Origin: Nissolia schottii
Taxonomy: Eukaryota > Streptophyta > Magnoliopsida > Fabales > Fabaceae
Direction: 5' to 3'
Assembly: GCA_003254905.1 (NCBI GenBank)
Contig: QANU01027962.1
Location: 62,001 to 126,000 of the forward strand
DNA length: 64,000 nt
Shown: one piece after another, positions 13,456 to 23,796 of the stretch
How the letters are laid out: every line of letters begins with the position of its first letter
How positions within the stretch are numbered: the first letter of the stretch is position 1
Translations under genes and position numbers: made by a program
The notes under the pieces: model-generated
What the model saw: only the letters and a program-made list of their open reading frames with translations
The model's database searches: none
Told to the model about the DNA's origin: nothing

Positions 13456-13656
13456 GGATGAGTCAAGAAAACGGTGTCGTTTGGGTGGATTACTCGGAAG
13501 TTAAAGGACTCTTTCAGATTCAAGTCAATTCATTCTGGCCGTGAAGCCTCGGTCACTATTGAAGGACTTGAAATTGAAGGAAAAAATTCTCAAATAAAAT
13601 ATCAAAAATATCCGTGAATCAATTTAAAATTTACTCATAAATAAATCATTTTTTGA

Positions 13657-15087
13657 GGTTAATTAAATTTTTAGTCCCTATAATATTAAAAAGTTTGGTT
13701 TTAGTCCCTTAATAAAAGATTTAGTCCTTGTAAAACTTGTAAATTTGATTTTAGTCCCTGTGAATGTTTGGGGTTAACGGTGATGACGTATCAGTTAATG
13801 TCGCTGAGGTGGCATCCCCCGTGGACCCACCACATGGCGTAACCCGATTTTTTGTCTTTGATCCATGACCTGGTCTGACCCGACCCAGTTTGATTTAAAA
13901 AAAAACCCAATTTTAAAAACCTAAATCCCCAAATCAGAATCCCCAAGTTCATCGACGTCGTCTCTGGCCTGCTCCCCCAAGCCACCGTCTTCCCCACTCC
14001 TGCTGTCGCCGTGGCCGCCGTCGAGCGTCTTCTCTCTTCTCTTTATCGTCTCGTCACGACGGCCACATATACGTTTACCTGAGGATTACAATCCCGCGGA
14101 GCTGGCACCCTTGATCGGAGAGAGAGGCATTGGCGTCAAAGGCGTGCCTAAGAGCAGCGAAGGGAAGATAGTTCTTGGAAGAAACATTCACACCATGTGC
14201 CTTGAAGTCGTAGAGCCAGACACAAATGAAGAGGTTACTGGAGAAAGAAGCGTATATGGCAAGTGTCTTGGCTAGATACAAAAAATCTCTAACAGAAAAC
14301 ACCAAGTATCATTTAAGTAGGTGTTATGGCTTAATTAGTTATTACTCTCTTCAATCGCATCTTTAATTTGTGAAAGTTGTATTGCAGGTTACCCTTACAA
14401 TATGGATTTCGACTATGGTGCGTTGTCTCAAGTTCAACATTTTTCTATACACAATTTGGGGGATCCGTTTATCGAGAGCAACTATGGTGTCCACTCGAGG
14501 CAATTTGAGGTTGGTGTTTTGGATTGGTTCGCGCGGTTGTGGGAATTGGAGAAGAATCAGTACTGGAGCTACATAACAAACTGTGGCACAGAAGGGAATC
14601 TCCATGGCATACTTGTTGGGAGGGAGGTGTTGCCGGATGGGGTCTTTTATGCCTCTCAGGTAAACGTTCCAGTGTTCTGTGGTCGCCGTCGAGAGAATAG
14701 AGAATACGAACGACGGTGGCCACGACGACGACGGGCGTGGGGAAGACGGTGGCTTGGGGGAGCAGGCAGAGACGGCGTCGATGAACTTGGGGGATTCTGA
14801 TTTGGGGATTTAGGTTTTTAAAATTGGGTTTTTTTCTTTTTAAAAAAAAATCAAATCGGGTCGGGTCAGACCGAGTCATGGATCAAAGACAAAAAATCGG
14901 GTTACGTCACGTGGCGGGTCCACGTAAGATGCCACATCAGCGACGTTAACTGACATGTCATCACCGTCAACCCTAAACATCCACAGGGACCAAAATCAAA
15001 CTTCCAAATTTTACAAGGACTAAAACTTTTACTAAGGAACTAAAACCAAACTTTTTAATATTACAGAGACTATAAACTTAATTAACC
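13657..15087 (+). mobile_element. Pack-MULE: Mutator-like element carrying a captured gene fragment
   Basis: Inverted arms of about 390 bp (13657 to about 14045, and about 14690 to 15087) begin GGTTAATTAA at both ends and share motifs such as AAAAAGTTTGGTTTTAGT. The 9-bp flanks ATTTTTTGA (13648-13656) and CTTTTTTTA (15088-15096) match at 7 of 9 positions, as expected of an aged Mutator target duplication. There is no transposase. The centre (about 14081-14659) is host gene sequence from a serine decarboxylase. The left end is about 200 bp upstream of the AUG4 ATG. Confidence 0.85.
14081..14659 (+). pseudogene. SDC: Captured serine decarboxylase gene fragment (two exons and the intron between)
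   Basis: Plant serine decarboxylase is a PLP enzyme that makes ethanolamine from serine. The second segment (14388-14659) reads [51 protein letters not shown] and [18 protein letters not shown], matching the N-terminal third of the catalytic domain. The first (about 14081-14316) carries IVLGRNIHTMCLEVVEPD. A one-base slip near 14252 changes frame before the AYMASVLARYKKSL part. A 71-bp intron (14317-14387) with GT/AG ends separates them, and a GT donor follows at 14660. The PLP-lysine region is absent. A retained intron means the capture was from genomic DNA and not from mRNA. Confidence 0.87.
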
Positions 15088-15625
15088 CTTTTTTTATAAA
15101 GAGACTATTTAAATCGATTCTCATTTTATTTTTTTTAACTAAATTGATTCTTGTAATAAAAATTTTTTTAAAAAATTAATAAGAAGTCAATTAAAATAGA
15201 CTCCTAATTGGGAGAAAAATCCAAAAAATAAATTTCTAACTGTGTACTAAGTTTCAAAAGAAAAGTATGGTTTCATTAAATGATATGCATGTTTATGTTT
15301 GTTTATAAATGCTTTTTATGGATGACTTGTTAATTGTTACGTCACTTTTTGTTTAGTTGTTATTACTAACTTTATTCTTTAGGAGAAAAGTAAGGTTTCG
15401 TTGTATGATATGTGTGTTTATGGTATGTTGATGGATGTGTTTTATTATTACTTGTTATGTCATTTTTTTGTTTAGTTGTTGTTACAAACTTTATTATTTA
15501 TTTATAAGTAAACAAATTAGTCATAAAGAAATAACAAATTTAACGAAATTAATCACATAATAAATTAACATACTTTATAAAGTTACATACATAAATTTAC
15601 ATACAGTATATACATAACCAAAATA

Positions 15626-15722
15626 CACTACTAGAAATTACACCATTTGCGATGAATTTTTCCCAACGACATGCATATTGTTGTGAAAAATAGTTATTTC
15701 TGAGTGACTTTATAGTGTCGTT
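15626..15722 (+). mobile_element. CACTA transposon fragment, left end
   Basis: It begins CACTACTAGAAATTACACC, a typical CACTA terminal repeat, followed by subterminal CAACGAC motifs. The sequence is cut by unit A at 15723 and resumes at 19035. Confidence 0.65.
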
Positions 15723-17562
15723 TGTAACATCCCGCTTTTTCCCTTAGCAAGATTTCATAAATTAGATAGGGGAACAAGCCCTCACACAAGCCTTTGGGTT
15801 AAAAGTGTCTGTAGAAGAAATTCTGCTCAGTTTCAGGAAATTCTACAGCCACTAGAATAAACCATTTTTTGTCGTCTAAGGACAACTGCGCATCCAAAGT
15901 ACCCGTAAAAGGTACTACTACAAACGAGAATTTACAAACACCTCAAATGAACCTAGAACATTACTTGGAAAAATTAGGGGATCACAAAGACGTGATCAAA
16001 ATATTTTTAGAACAGCCGTACGCAAAGTATCGGGATCGAAAATGATAAAACCTGATCAAAAGATCTGTCGGAGCCCGTTAATTCTTGGCCACAAAAAGTG
16101 GCCAAGACACAAGGCCATACACGACCAAGAAGGTGGCTACTTGGATAAGTCAAAGTCCAACATGGTGAGTCACCATATGACTCATGAAAAGGACATGTAT
16201 AATAAGACAAAATAAGGGCATTTTGGGAATTTTGCCTCAAGGGCAAAATTGAAAAGGGGAATTTCGGCCCTAGAACTATAAATACCCCCAAAATCTGAAA
16301 ATTGAGAGAAAATTTGGAAACCTTGGCAAAGCTGTGCTCGATTACACAATCGACTGTTATTCTGTCAAACCAAAGGCTCAGACACTTCCTACAACCAACC
16401 CAGTCCAAATCCTTCAGAAATTCCTTAACCTAAACCTACAAAAAGCCTTCAAAATCCTTAGGGGAAGCTTGGAAAGATTCAGCCCAAGAAGATTTAGGAG
16501 CCATCAAAGCAAGCTAGAAGTCTACAGGAAACACTGGAACCGTAAAACGTGGGTACCGGCATAATCACTGTCGATGTGATTTAAGATGTATGATGATGTT
16601 TGTGTTATGTTTTATGCTAGATATATCTGTGGTTATGATGCCTTTTATGTGACCTTGGTATATATATGTTGTTGATGATTGTCTAAATCTGCTGGTGCTG
16701 TCTGTGATTCTGTCAGAAATTAGGAAAGCCTAAGCTAAAATTAGGGTTATGGCACGATTTTGAAGGGAAATGTATGCTGGGATTTTTATCATGAAAAACT
16801 AATTTTATTCTTGAGTTCTACACGAAAAATTGAGTTGGGATGTCAAGTTTTATGATTTTTGGAGTCCCCAATGAATTTCTCAGCAAACAGGCAGAAAACG
16901 GAGTTTTTGTGAAAAAGGGCAAAATGGGAATTTCACGTCTTGGGACTGAAAAAGTTGGTTTGTTTTCAGAAAATATGGGTTTATAAATATCAAAAACCTA
17001 AAGGACAAGTCTTGAGTCCATTGGGTTTTTGAGAACAAAAATTCCAAAGAAAACAGGGTGTTTACGGGGCGAAATGGTAATTTTGGGAAAAGGGGGAAAC
17101 TGGAATTTCGTGTAGTGGGGTTCAAAATCTCAGTTTTTAGACACGAAAAATGATCTTAGGGTTACCAAAAATCTTGGGGTAAGGTCTTGGACCTCTCTGG
17201 TTTATGGTCGCTAATTTCTGACAGAAATCAGACATCTGTTGTACTAGTTGCTAGGTCTACGTTTGTTATGTTCAAGGCATGAGATTATGTTCCTTATATG
17301 TGAAGTTAGTGATAGTATATAATTGATGGTATGAATGATGTGAATATGTGTTATACATGCCAGATGTGCTATGTGCTTCATGAATTGGTTGTTAGGAAAG
17401 TATGGATTTAGGATGGAAATGAGTTTAGGAACATGAAAGTATGTTTATTGTTGTTAAAAATGAACGATGAGTGATGGAAGAAATATTTTGAAGATTGATT
17501 TCGGGGAAACTTGTGGAACATGGAAAAATTGCAGGAATTAGGGGCTGAAATTCGTTAGGTAA

Positions 17563-17652
17563 CGCTGAGCGGCTAGGGTTCACGCTGAGCGGCCAGTACG
17601 CTGAGCGGCACGTCCAATACGCTGAGTGGCACGTCCAATACGCTGAGCGGCC
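17563..17652 (+). repeat. ACGCTGAGCGGC repeat cluster in unit A
   Basis: Five copies of ACGCTGAGCGGC (one with a G-to-T change) lie at irregular spacing of about 18-21 bp. The core CCGCTnAGCGG is a palindrome around one central base. Related copies occur in units D, E and F. Confidence 0.85.
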
Positions 17653-17779
17653 TGACTGAAGTTCAGAATCCCCATTTCAAAACTTGTCATTTTCTGAACA
17701 CAAACACTTTTCTTAAACATAGTTTTTCATACTGCTTACAATTATCCATGAATCTATTAATTGAACTAAGTATGCTAAA

Positions 17780-17912
17780 TTGAACTGTTGATTGGATATA
17801 TGAACTATTGGCGGAATATATGAACAGTCGACTGGATGTATGAACTGTTGACTGAATATGTGAACTGTTGAGTGGATATATGAACTGTGGACAAGATATA
17901 TGGACTGTTGAC
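17780..17912 (+). repeat. Tandem repeat, unit about 20 bp
   Basis: Six or so imperfect copies of a TGAACTGTTGACTGGATATA-like unit follow each other inside unit A. The copies differ at one to four bases. Confidence 0.8.
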
Positions 17913-18041
17913 TAGAAAAGGAATAGGGCATGATGTCACTAAGTCCCTAAAAGGAAATAAAGGAGGAATGGGGTTACAGGATTCTTTTCCTAGCTGTGCC
18001 ACTAGCCAGCAGGAAAGGCAAGCTGAACCCTGGGATTATCT

Positions 18042-18147
18042 CGTCCCTAGCATAAGGACGGGGTAGGATACCCTCGCCATCCCTAGCATAAGGATGGACT
18101 CTCTTATCGTGAGCTACTCAGGTTAAGCGTTGTCTGGTCCTCACGAT
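18042..18147 (+). repeat. Hairpin series in unit A
   Basis: At 18042-18060 the stem CGTCC pairs with GGACG around loop CTAGCATAA. At 18077-18097 the same loop sits in a different stem, CCATCC with GGATGG. Between them GGGTA pairs with TACCC (18061-18073). A longer pair, ATCGTGAG with CTCACGAT, spans 18106-18147. The loop is conserved while the stem is replaced in a paired way. Confidence 0.75.
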
Positions 18148-19034
18148 ACTGAGACAAAAATGAAGCTTGTGGCGGTAGGCCACCGCTACGGGGGGTTGAG
18201 CTTGAGTATGTGCTCTAAGTGATATACAACTGTACATAAGGGGATGTGTGTGGAAGCTTATAATTAAAATGAGCACGGTTATAAGTGGGCGCACACTGAA
18301 GCTTATTATGTGATTATGTGAATTATGTGATTATATGTGACTTAGGAAGTAAGGTAGAGACCAGATGACTTAGTTAATGAAGAATAGGTTCCCAAGTCAC
18401 ATAGATAATTTAGATAAAGTTGCTCAGGCTTAGCATAAATATCAATAAATAGTAGGGATATAATATAACTGTAACACCTAGAAAACCCTGAGTGGCCTGA
18501 AGCGTGAATGAGGATAAGAAATCCCCTAATCCATAATGTTTCCCACTCAGAGCGCTATGTTCTCACCCCACTTATCCATGACTTCAGGATTCGACGAGGG
18601 ACAAGGAGAGGAGCTACATGAGGAAGAACCCTCCCAAGGGAGGATGGCTGAAGACTAGACGATTAGCTAGTAGATTATATATGTGTACTTGTACTTCTAT
18701 GTGATATTTGCACTTAATACTTATAATACTAATTATGTATTTGCTTATGAATGCATGAAGGACCGTTGTTTGTTATCTTGACATGTATTAATTATATCTT
18801 TATTTATAGTTAAATATGCTATGTTTCCACTCGCAATGTATGCTCTAACGCGACAAGGCTCCTAATTTACTCTATGTAACGTACAAGGAAAATTTTAATT
18901 TGGCCCATATTTTAGGTAACAATATTTTTAAAGTATAAACGGGACTAAGTATTATCACCACCAAAGTAGATAACAACTTAGCTAGCAAGTTTGTGACTTA
19001 AGTGTAGGCTAGCTAGCTAGGGTGTTACATCATT

Positions 19035-19465
19035 GGTTTAGTCACTAGGCCTAACATCTATAGCAACGACATTGTACATCGTCGACATATGTATTATATA
19101 TGGCTGCAACTTTTATTACTTTGTTAGTATAGTGCATAACCATGCCAGCGATATAAAAGAAGTTGGGAAAGAGTAACCATACGACAATGATTTCTAATGT
19201 CGTTGCTATGTGTTGCATATAACACAACAACTATAAAAGTCGTTGTGATAGATGAATATGTACAACAACTTTAAATGTTGTTGGGAAAGAGAAACTCTAC
19301 GACAATGAGTACCAATGTCATTGCCATAGGTCAATAAATAATGCAACAACTTCAAATGTCGTTGGGAAAGAGAAACTCCATGGCAATGAAAATAAATATC
19401 ATTGCTATAGGTTAATATTTACAACAACAGTGATTGTCGCAGCAAAAGATAACTCTATCGTAACA
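19035..19465 (+). mobile_element. CACTA fragment, continuation with subterminal repeats
   Basis: This sequence continues the element split by unit A. It carries repeated GTCGTTGGGAAAGAG and ACGACAATGA-like motifs, of the kind used as subterminal transposase-binding repeats in CACTA elements. No matching right-hand CACTA terminus was found before 23 kb. Confidence 0.5.
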
Positions 19466-20061
19466 AGGCCGACCCACGAGTCCACGTCTGATCGAGTCAC
19501 AAGGTCGATCCCTTGCCATCCCTTCAGTTGGGTAGTTGTACCAATCGTTGTTCGATGTCTTCCTCCTATGAGCTTTACGTGACTAGCTACCACACCGGTC
19601 AAGAGCGCTGCTGGATCGTCAACGATAGGGAACACAAGTAGGTTGTAGTTGTCGGCCGCGTCTACAAAGGTGGAAGGACTATGTAACAAGAAGGACGCAG
19701 CCACAGGGCGCGTAAGAGAACCCCAGATCCCCTACATGCATGAGATGTATGTATGGATGTATGTATGAAAGTATGTATACGCATGTATGTAAGTATGTAT
19801 GTATGTGCATGTGTGCGTTGGGCTTTGTCGAGTGATACAGTGTCACCAGACTGCCTCGCCAAGTACGAGTTATGTGGGTGCGTGATCACAGGACACGATA
19901 CTCCGACGATTAGGACTAAAAAGCACAAGAACCCATAATTAGGAAAGCAATATTAGATTCCCCAATCACCTAGTAACGTAGATAAAGCTGCTCAGGAATA
20001 GAATGACTATTAAAAATCAGTAAGGATATTAGTATGCATGTACACCTAGAGATCCCTTGAG

Positions 20062-22060
20062 TGTCACGTCCCGAATCCTCGTGCACAGAAAACCTGTCGG
20101 TTACGCTGCCGAGAGCGGTCGGGAAATGTTTAGGAAACTGAGGGAAGGGAATTTAACCCCCCACACACTCCGAATTAGTGATTAGTATTAGGGTCCGTTG
20201 TTCAGTAAATTTTCTAGTGAACTCGGACGAGTTTCGGTTCGAACAGAATTCGTTTCCAATACTGAAAAACGCTCGTGGAATTTCTTGACACGGTGAGATA
20301 GTCAAAAATCCCTGAGTGGTAGCTCCAAGATCACAACGGTATGTCCGGAATATTTTTAGGTCAAACGGATGTGAGACATTTTGAACAAAACGCGATCAGA
20401 CGAAACTGGAACCGGACAGGGTAAGGTTTCTTATCTCCCTCTGGAGATATTTATATAATAAATAATAATATTAATAACAACAACAGAAAGAAAGGAAAAC
20501 AAGAAAAGAAAAAAAGGAAAAGAAAAAGAAAAAGGGCACAGGACGTGGCTATAAATAGCCACGTAACTTTTAGAAATTTTACGTTACTTTCAGTCATTTT
20601 CACAAACACCGGTCCTGTTCCGACACGTCTCGGTTTCTCGCGAGAGTGTCAGAAAAATCGCCGGAGCACGCCGTTGCAACCAGGAAGTTATCGGCATCAA
20701 GGCTATCAAATCGGAATTCCCATCGGATGTGGGTAACTCTGAGCCCATTGTCTATGTGGTTTAATTTTATAACTGTATATGTATTTCTTTTTTTGTATAT
20801 TTGACTGTAGAATTGTTAAGTAGGAATTTGAGGGATTATAGGGTAAAAAGGGTTTTGGGAGATTTTGACAAATGAAATGTATAACTGTACTGATTGGAAC
20901 TCTAGGAACAGTAGGTTTCTAAAGAAAATGAGAACTGAAGTCTCGGGGAACCAATTTTTATAGCTTTCATTCGATTGAAGAGAGTTTTCAGTCGAATGAA
21001 AGACAATTCGAGCTTTCAATCGATTGAATTCCAATTCAGTCGAATGAAAGAAAATCTCAGTATTTCAATTGATTGAATCATAGAGACCACGTCAAATTCC
21101 CACTAAGAATGTAAGCGTTCTTACTCCCGCTCGTGTATAAATCCAGATTGCAGTTATGGCCTCCCCACCTGCAAAGGATGTGTGGTTGTTCACCCGTACA
21201 CGTCAACATAACTTCCGTACGGACACTCTCATTGAGACATGCACCTTTGCGCCCGCCAACATGCCTAACGAGCCTGAGACGCCCCCCAGGCGGAGACTTA
21301 GAGGACCGGGATCCTCCCCGATGCGTCCCATTTGGGTGGACGAGCGCCCAGGGAGCAACAACCGCGATCTAATCCACCTCAATGGCGAAGAGGAGGTGCC
21401 CCCATCCAAGCCTAAGCCAGAAGTGGAGCCAGCCACGGACCCCAGTGCGTCCACTCCACTAGTCCAAGGACGAGGCCGCCGGACGACTGCCAGAAAGAGG
21501 GTGCTTCCCGTCTTACCGCGTCGATTCACCCATCGAGGTTTCACCGCGGTGACTGGCCTATCCAGCGAGGATGAGGCTGCAGGAGAGGAGGACCCAGCGG
21601 AGCGGGAGGAGGACTCAGAGTACGAGGCATGACCCTAGGACCCCGTAGTAGCTGTAGGAGTAGGTTTATATTGTGCACGAAGTGAGTAGTTGCCACTCGT
21701 GTACATAGGCTTTTCTAGTTGTTATATATGTACTTTATGTTGAACTTGTATTGATAATATACTGGTATGTTGTGTATATTCGGGCCCTTATGTGTACTTC
21801 TACTGACGGATCTCTATACGACAGGTATGTACTCGCACTCCCTTTATCTCTTGTTATACCATTACACGATGTATTACACGTATGGCTTTTTATTTTCTAG
21901 AAATCTGTACTTATGAAAGAAATTTCAAAATGGCTCGTATTTTGGTAACCCTAGTTTGAAAAGGTAACTTAGAACAGTAATAGTTCATAGCGCCAGAAAA
22001 CAACCACTTAGCCGGGAAAGCTTATGACTTAAGCATAGGTCAACTAGCTAGGGTGTTGCA
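20062..22060 (+). mobile_element. Unit C: TG...CA unit nested in unit B
   Basis: This 1999-bp unit begins TGTCACGTCCCG and ends CTAGGGTGTTGCA. It is flanked by TTGAG (20057-20061) and TTGAA (22061-22065), a 5-bp duplication with one G-to-A change. Its right end is clearly related to units A and B. It differs from them in holding an open reading frame of 158 codons (21156-21632) and ATCGATT-centred palindromes near 20965-21080. Confidence 0.75.
21156..21632 (+). CDS. Uncharacterised 158-residue open frame inside unit C
   Basis: The frame starts MASPPAKDVWLFTRTRQHNF. A proline-rich middle contains PETPPRRRLRGPGSSP, a basic stretch contains RGRRTTARKRVLPVLPRR, and the tail is acidic (SSEDEAAGEEDPAEREEDSE). 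I do not recognise a domain. Its GC content is well above that of its surroundings. A TATAAA-like box lies about 20 bp upstream (near 21136), probably too close to serve this start. It may be an accessory frame of the retroelement or chance open sequence. Function is unknown. Confidence 0.35.
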   Translation: MASPPAKDVWLFTRTRQHNFRTDTLIETCTFAPANMPNEPETPPRRRLRGPGSSPMRPIWVDERPGSNNRDLIHLNGEEEVPPSKPKPEVEPATDPSASTPLVQGRGRRTTARKRVLPVLPRRFTHRGFTAVTGLSSEDEAAGEEDPAEREEDSEYEA

Positions 22061-22668
22061 TTGAACGGCCTGGAGTATAACCGAAGAAAAGGCGAGATCC
22101 CAGTACTCAGGTTTTACCCACTGAGAACACATCGTTCTCACCCCCACTCGTTTATGACTCCAGGAACCTACGATGGGACTTATGACGAGGACTCTGTCGA
22201 GCCGCACGAGGAGCTGTGAAGGGCACTGATGTGTGGTGAATACCCAAGAGGACAAGAGAAGCAAGGGTTTTGGCAAGGGTTAAGTGAGATATGTTCCAGT
22301 TAGCCCTTAGGCATAGCAGTAATGTATTGTATTTTGACAAACTTAATGATTGTATATTACTTATTGTAATAACTATGTGACTTCTTGTAAATATATGTGA
22401 TGGACCGCATGCTTCATCTATCTGTTGTTCGATGTATGCCTGATAACCGTAAGCCTAAAGGCTCTATCGCTTGTATATAATGCTCTATCCAGCGCATGAC
22501 TAGTACCTTATGAAATAAACTATGAAGGAAAATTTTAAAATCGATTCATACTTTCATGAGTAAGTATTTTGAAGAATAATAACAACTTTAAGTATTCCCA
22601 CCAAGTGATAAACAACCTAATGAGCATTGGGTACGACTTAAGCGTAGGCAATTAGCTAGGGTGTTACA

Positions 22669-23796
22669 TTGGAGACTTGTGTGAGTGTGTGAGAATTTTG
22701 CAAGTGTTTATTCCGCTTTAATCCATCTTTGAGTGTCCTATTTATAGGCATTATAGTCTTCGTGCATGTTCACCACATGTCCACAAGCGGTTGGCGTTTG
22801 CTTCAGAGTCTCCACTTCACTCTACTCTGCGAAAAACTCACTAACCAATCCTTTGAAGTGTATGAACGTCCCTTGTAACTACCGTGCACTATCTTTAGTT
22901 AACTCTAATACACGTTATAAGCAATTCTCTCACTTTAAATTTTCAATTTCAAAGATAGGTGCCAAGAATTATTATTATTATTATTTTTAGATCTTTCTAT
23001 TGGACAATGCAAATGGTCATTGTTAGCAATTCTGAAAACCATTCAAGTTTCGAAGAGTCATTACTTTTAAGCTCACCCGAGTTTTATGAACCTTACATTA
23101 TTCGTCCATTCACACCACTCTTTCTCATTAGATTATTACATGACCATAGCTCATACCCATAGGGTCGCCTCTAACTACCCTCCATTATCTAGTTGACACT
23201 TATGGTTTGATATTATAAGGCCACTTATATTCTTAGATTTAGTCCACACCTCCATATGAGTTCTCAAGGTCGATTGCCACCTTTGTCTTATATTATCAAG
23301 ATCGACTAAAGAAGGTCTCTTGACCTGATTCTTTCTTGGACGGCTCGTCCTTCATGCTTGTCCTTCGACATCCCCTTGTATTTTACTTTAATACTCTTAC
23401 TACAAAACCCTTGATATGCTTAGAAATTATATAGGTATAACAATGTTTATCTTATCTCATCTTACCATCTTTAATGAATGGTGAGATTTAAAACATAACA
23501 TTCTTCTTTTTCTCATTTTGAAAACAAGAGGATCTTGATCCATTGAAATTGTCACTAATCTCCTCATTAGCCTTACACCCCCAGTGACTTCACTAAGCAC
23601 GGACTACACCGAGTAGCACCAAGCAGAACCCATGCATCCTCCCAATTCCAATCCACACTTGACACACTCCCATCCATAGTCATCGACGATGGTCAAAAGA
23701 CTCAAAACCACTCTTCTCTCTTTCACTCTCCCCCGCCGCCACTAGCCACCGCAAATCCCCCAAACCCCAAAACCCCCCCAAATTGCAGAACCCCCA
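22669..23796. other. Region upstream of the ATPC gene
   Basis: No gene is supported. The sequence changes from AT-rich to C-rich in the last 250 bp before the start codon, which probably holds the promoter and 5' leader of the plastid ATP synthase gene. No clear TATA box could be fixed. Confidence 0.4.

Larger units (their letters stand above)
15723..19029 (+). mobile_element. Unit A: long TG...CA unit, solo-LTR-like
   Basis: This 3307-bp unit begins TGTAACATCCCGC and ends CTAGGGTGTTACA. It is flanked by TCGTT (15718-15722) and TCATT (19030-19034), a 5-bp duplication with one G-to-A change. It has no gag, pol or second copy nearby, so a solo LTR of a gypsy-type element is the simplest reading. 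Internal landmarks are a CGCTGAGCGG repeat cluster (17563-17652), a tandem TGAACTGTTGACT array (about 17780-17910) and hairpins at 18042-18147. Its start is closely similar to the start of unit F, which lies on the other strand. Confidence 0.75.
19466..22668 (+). mobile_element. Unit B: TG...CA unit, left end unresolved, split by unit C
   Basis: Its right end is CTAGGGTGTTACA at 22668. The sequence just before and just after unit C (CACCTAGAGATCCC at about 20044, and CGGCCTGGAG at about 22066) matches contiguous sequence in unit A near 18475-18505, showing that C was inserted into it. It holds a TATG microsatellite (about 19744-19808) and the TGAGAAC hairpin at 22122-22140. The left border is only approximate and the unit looks truncated there. 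Confidence 0.6.

Noticed and set aside
14402-14800. Functional gene from the 132-codon open frame in the Pack-MULE
   Set aside because: It covers only part of serine decarboxylase, ignores a splice donor at 14660 and runs into the inverted arm, so it is treated as a captured fragment.
15723-19029. Unit A as a DNA transposon because its ends are short inverted repeats
   Set aside because: TG...CA ends, the 5-bp duplication and short terminal inversions are normal for LTRs. No transposase or longer inverted arms are seen, so solo-LTR-like is the safer call.
19744-19808. TATG repeat as a telomere-like array
   Set aside because: It is a simple microsatellite inside unit B. Plant telomere repeats are TTTAGGG.
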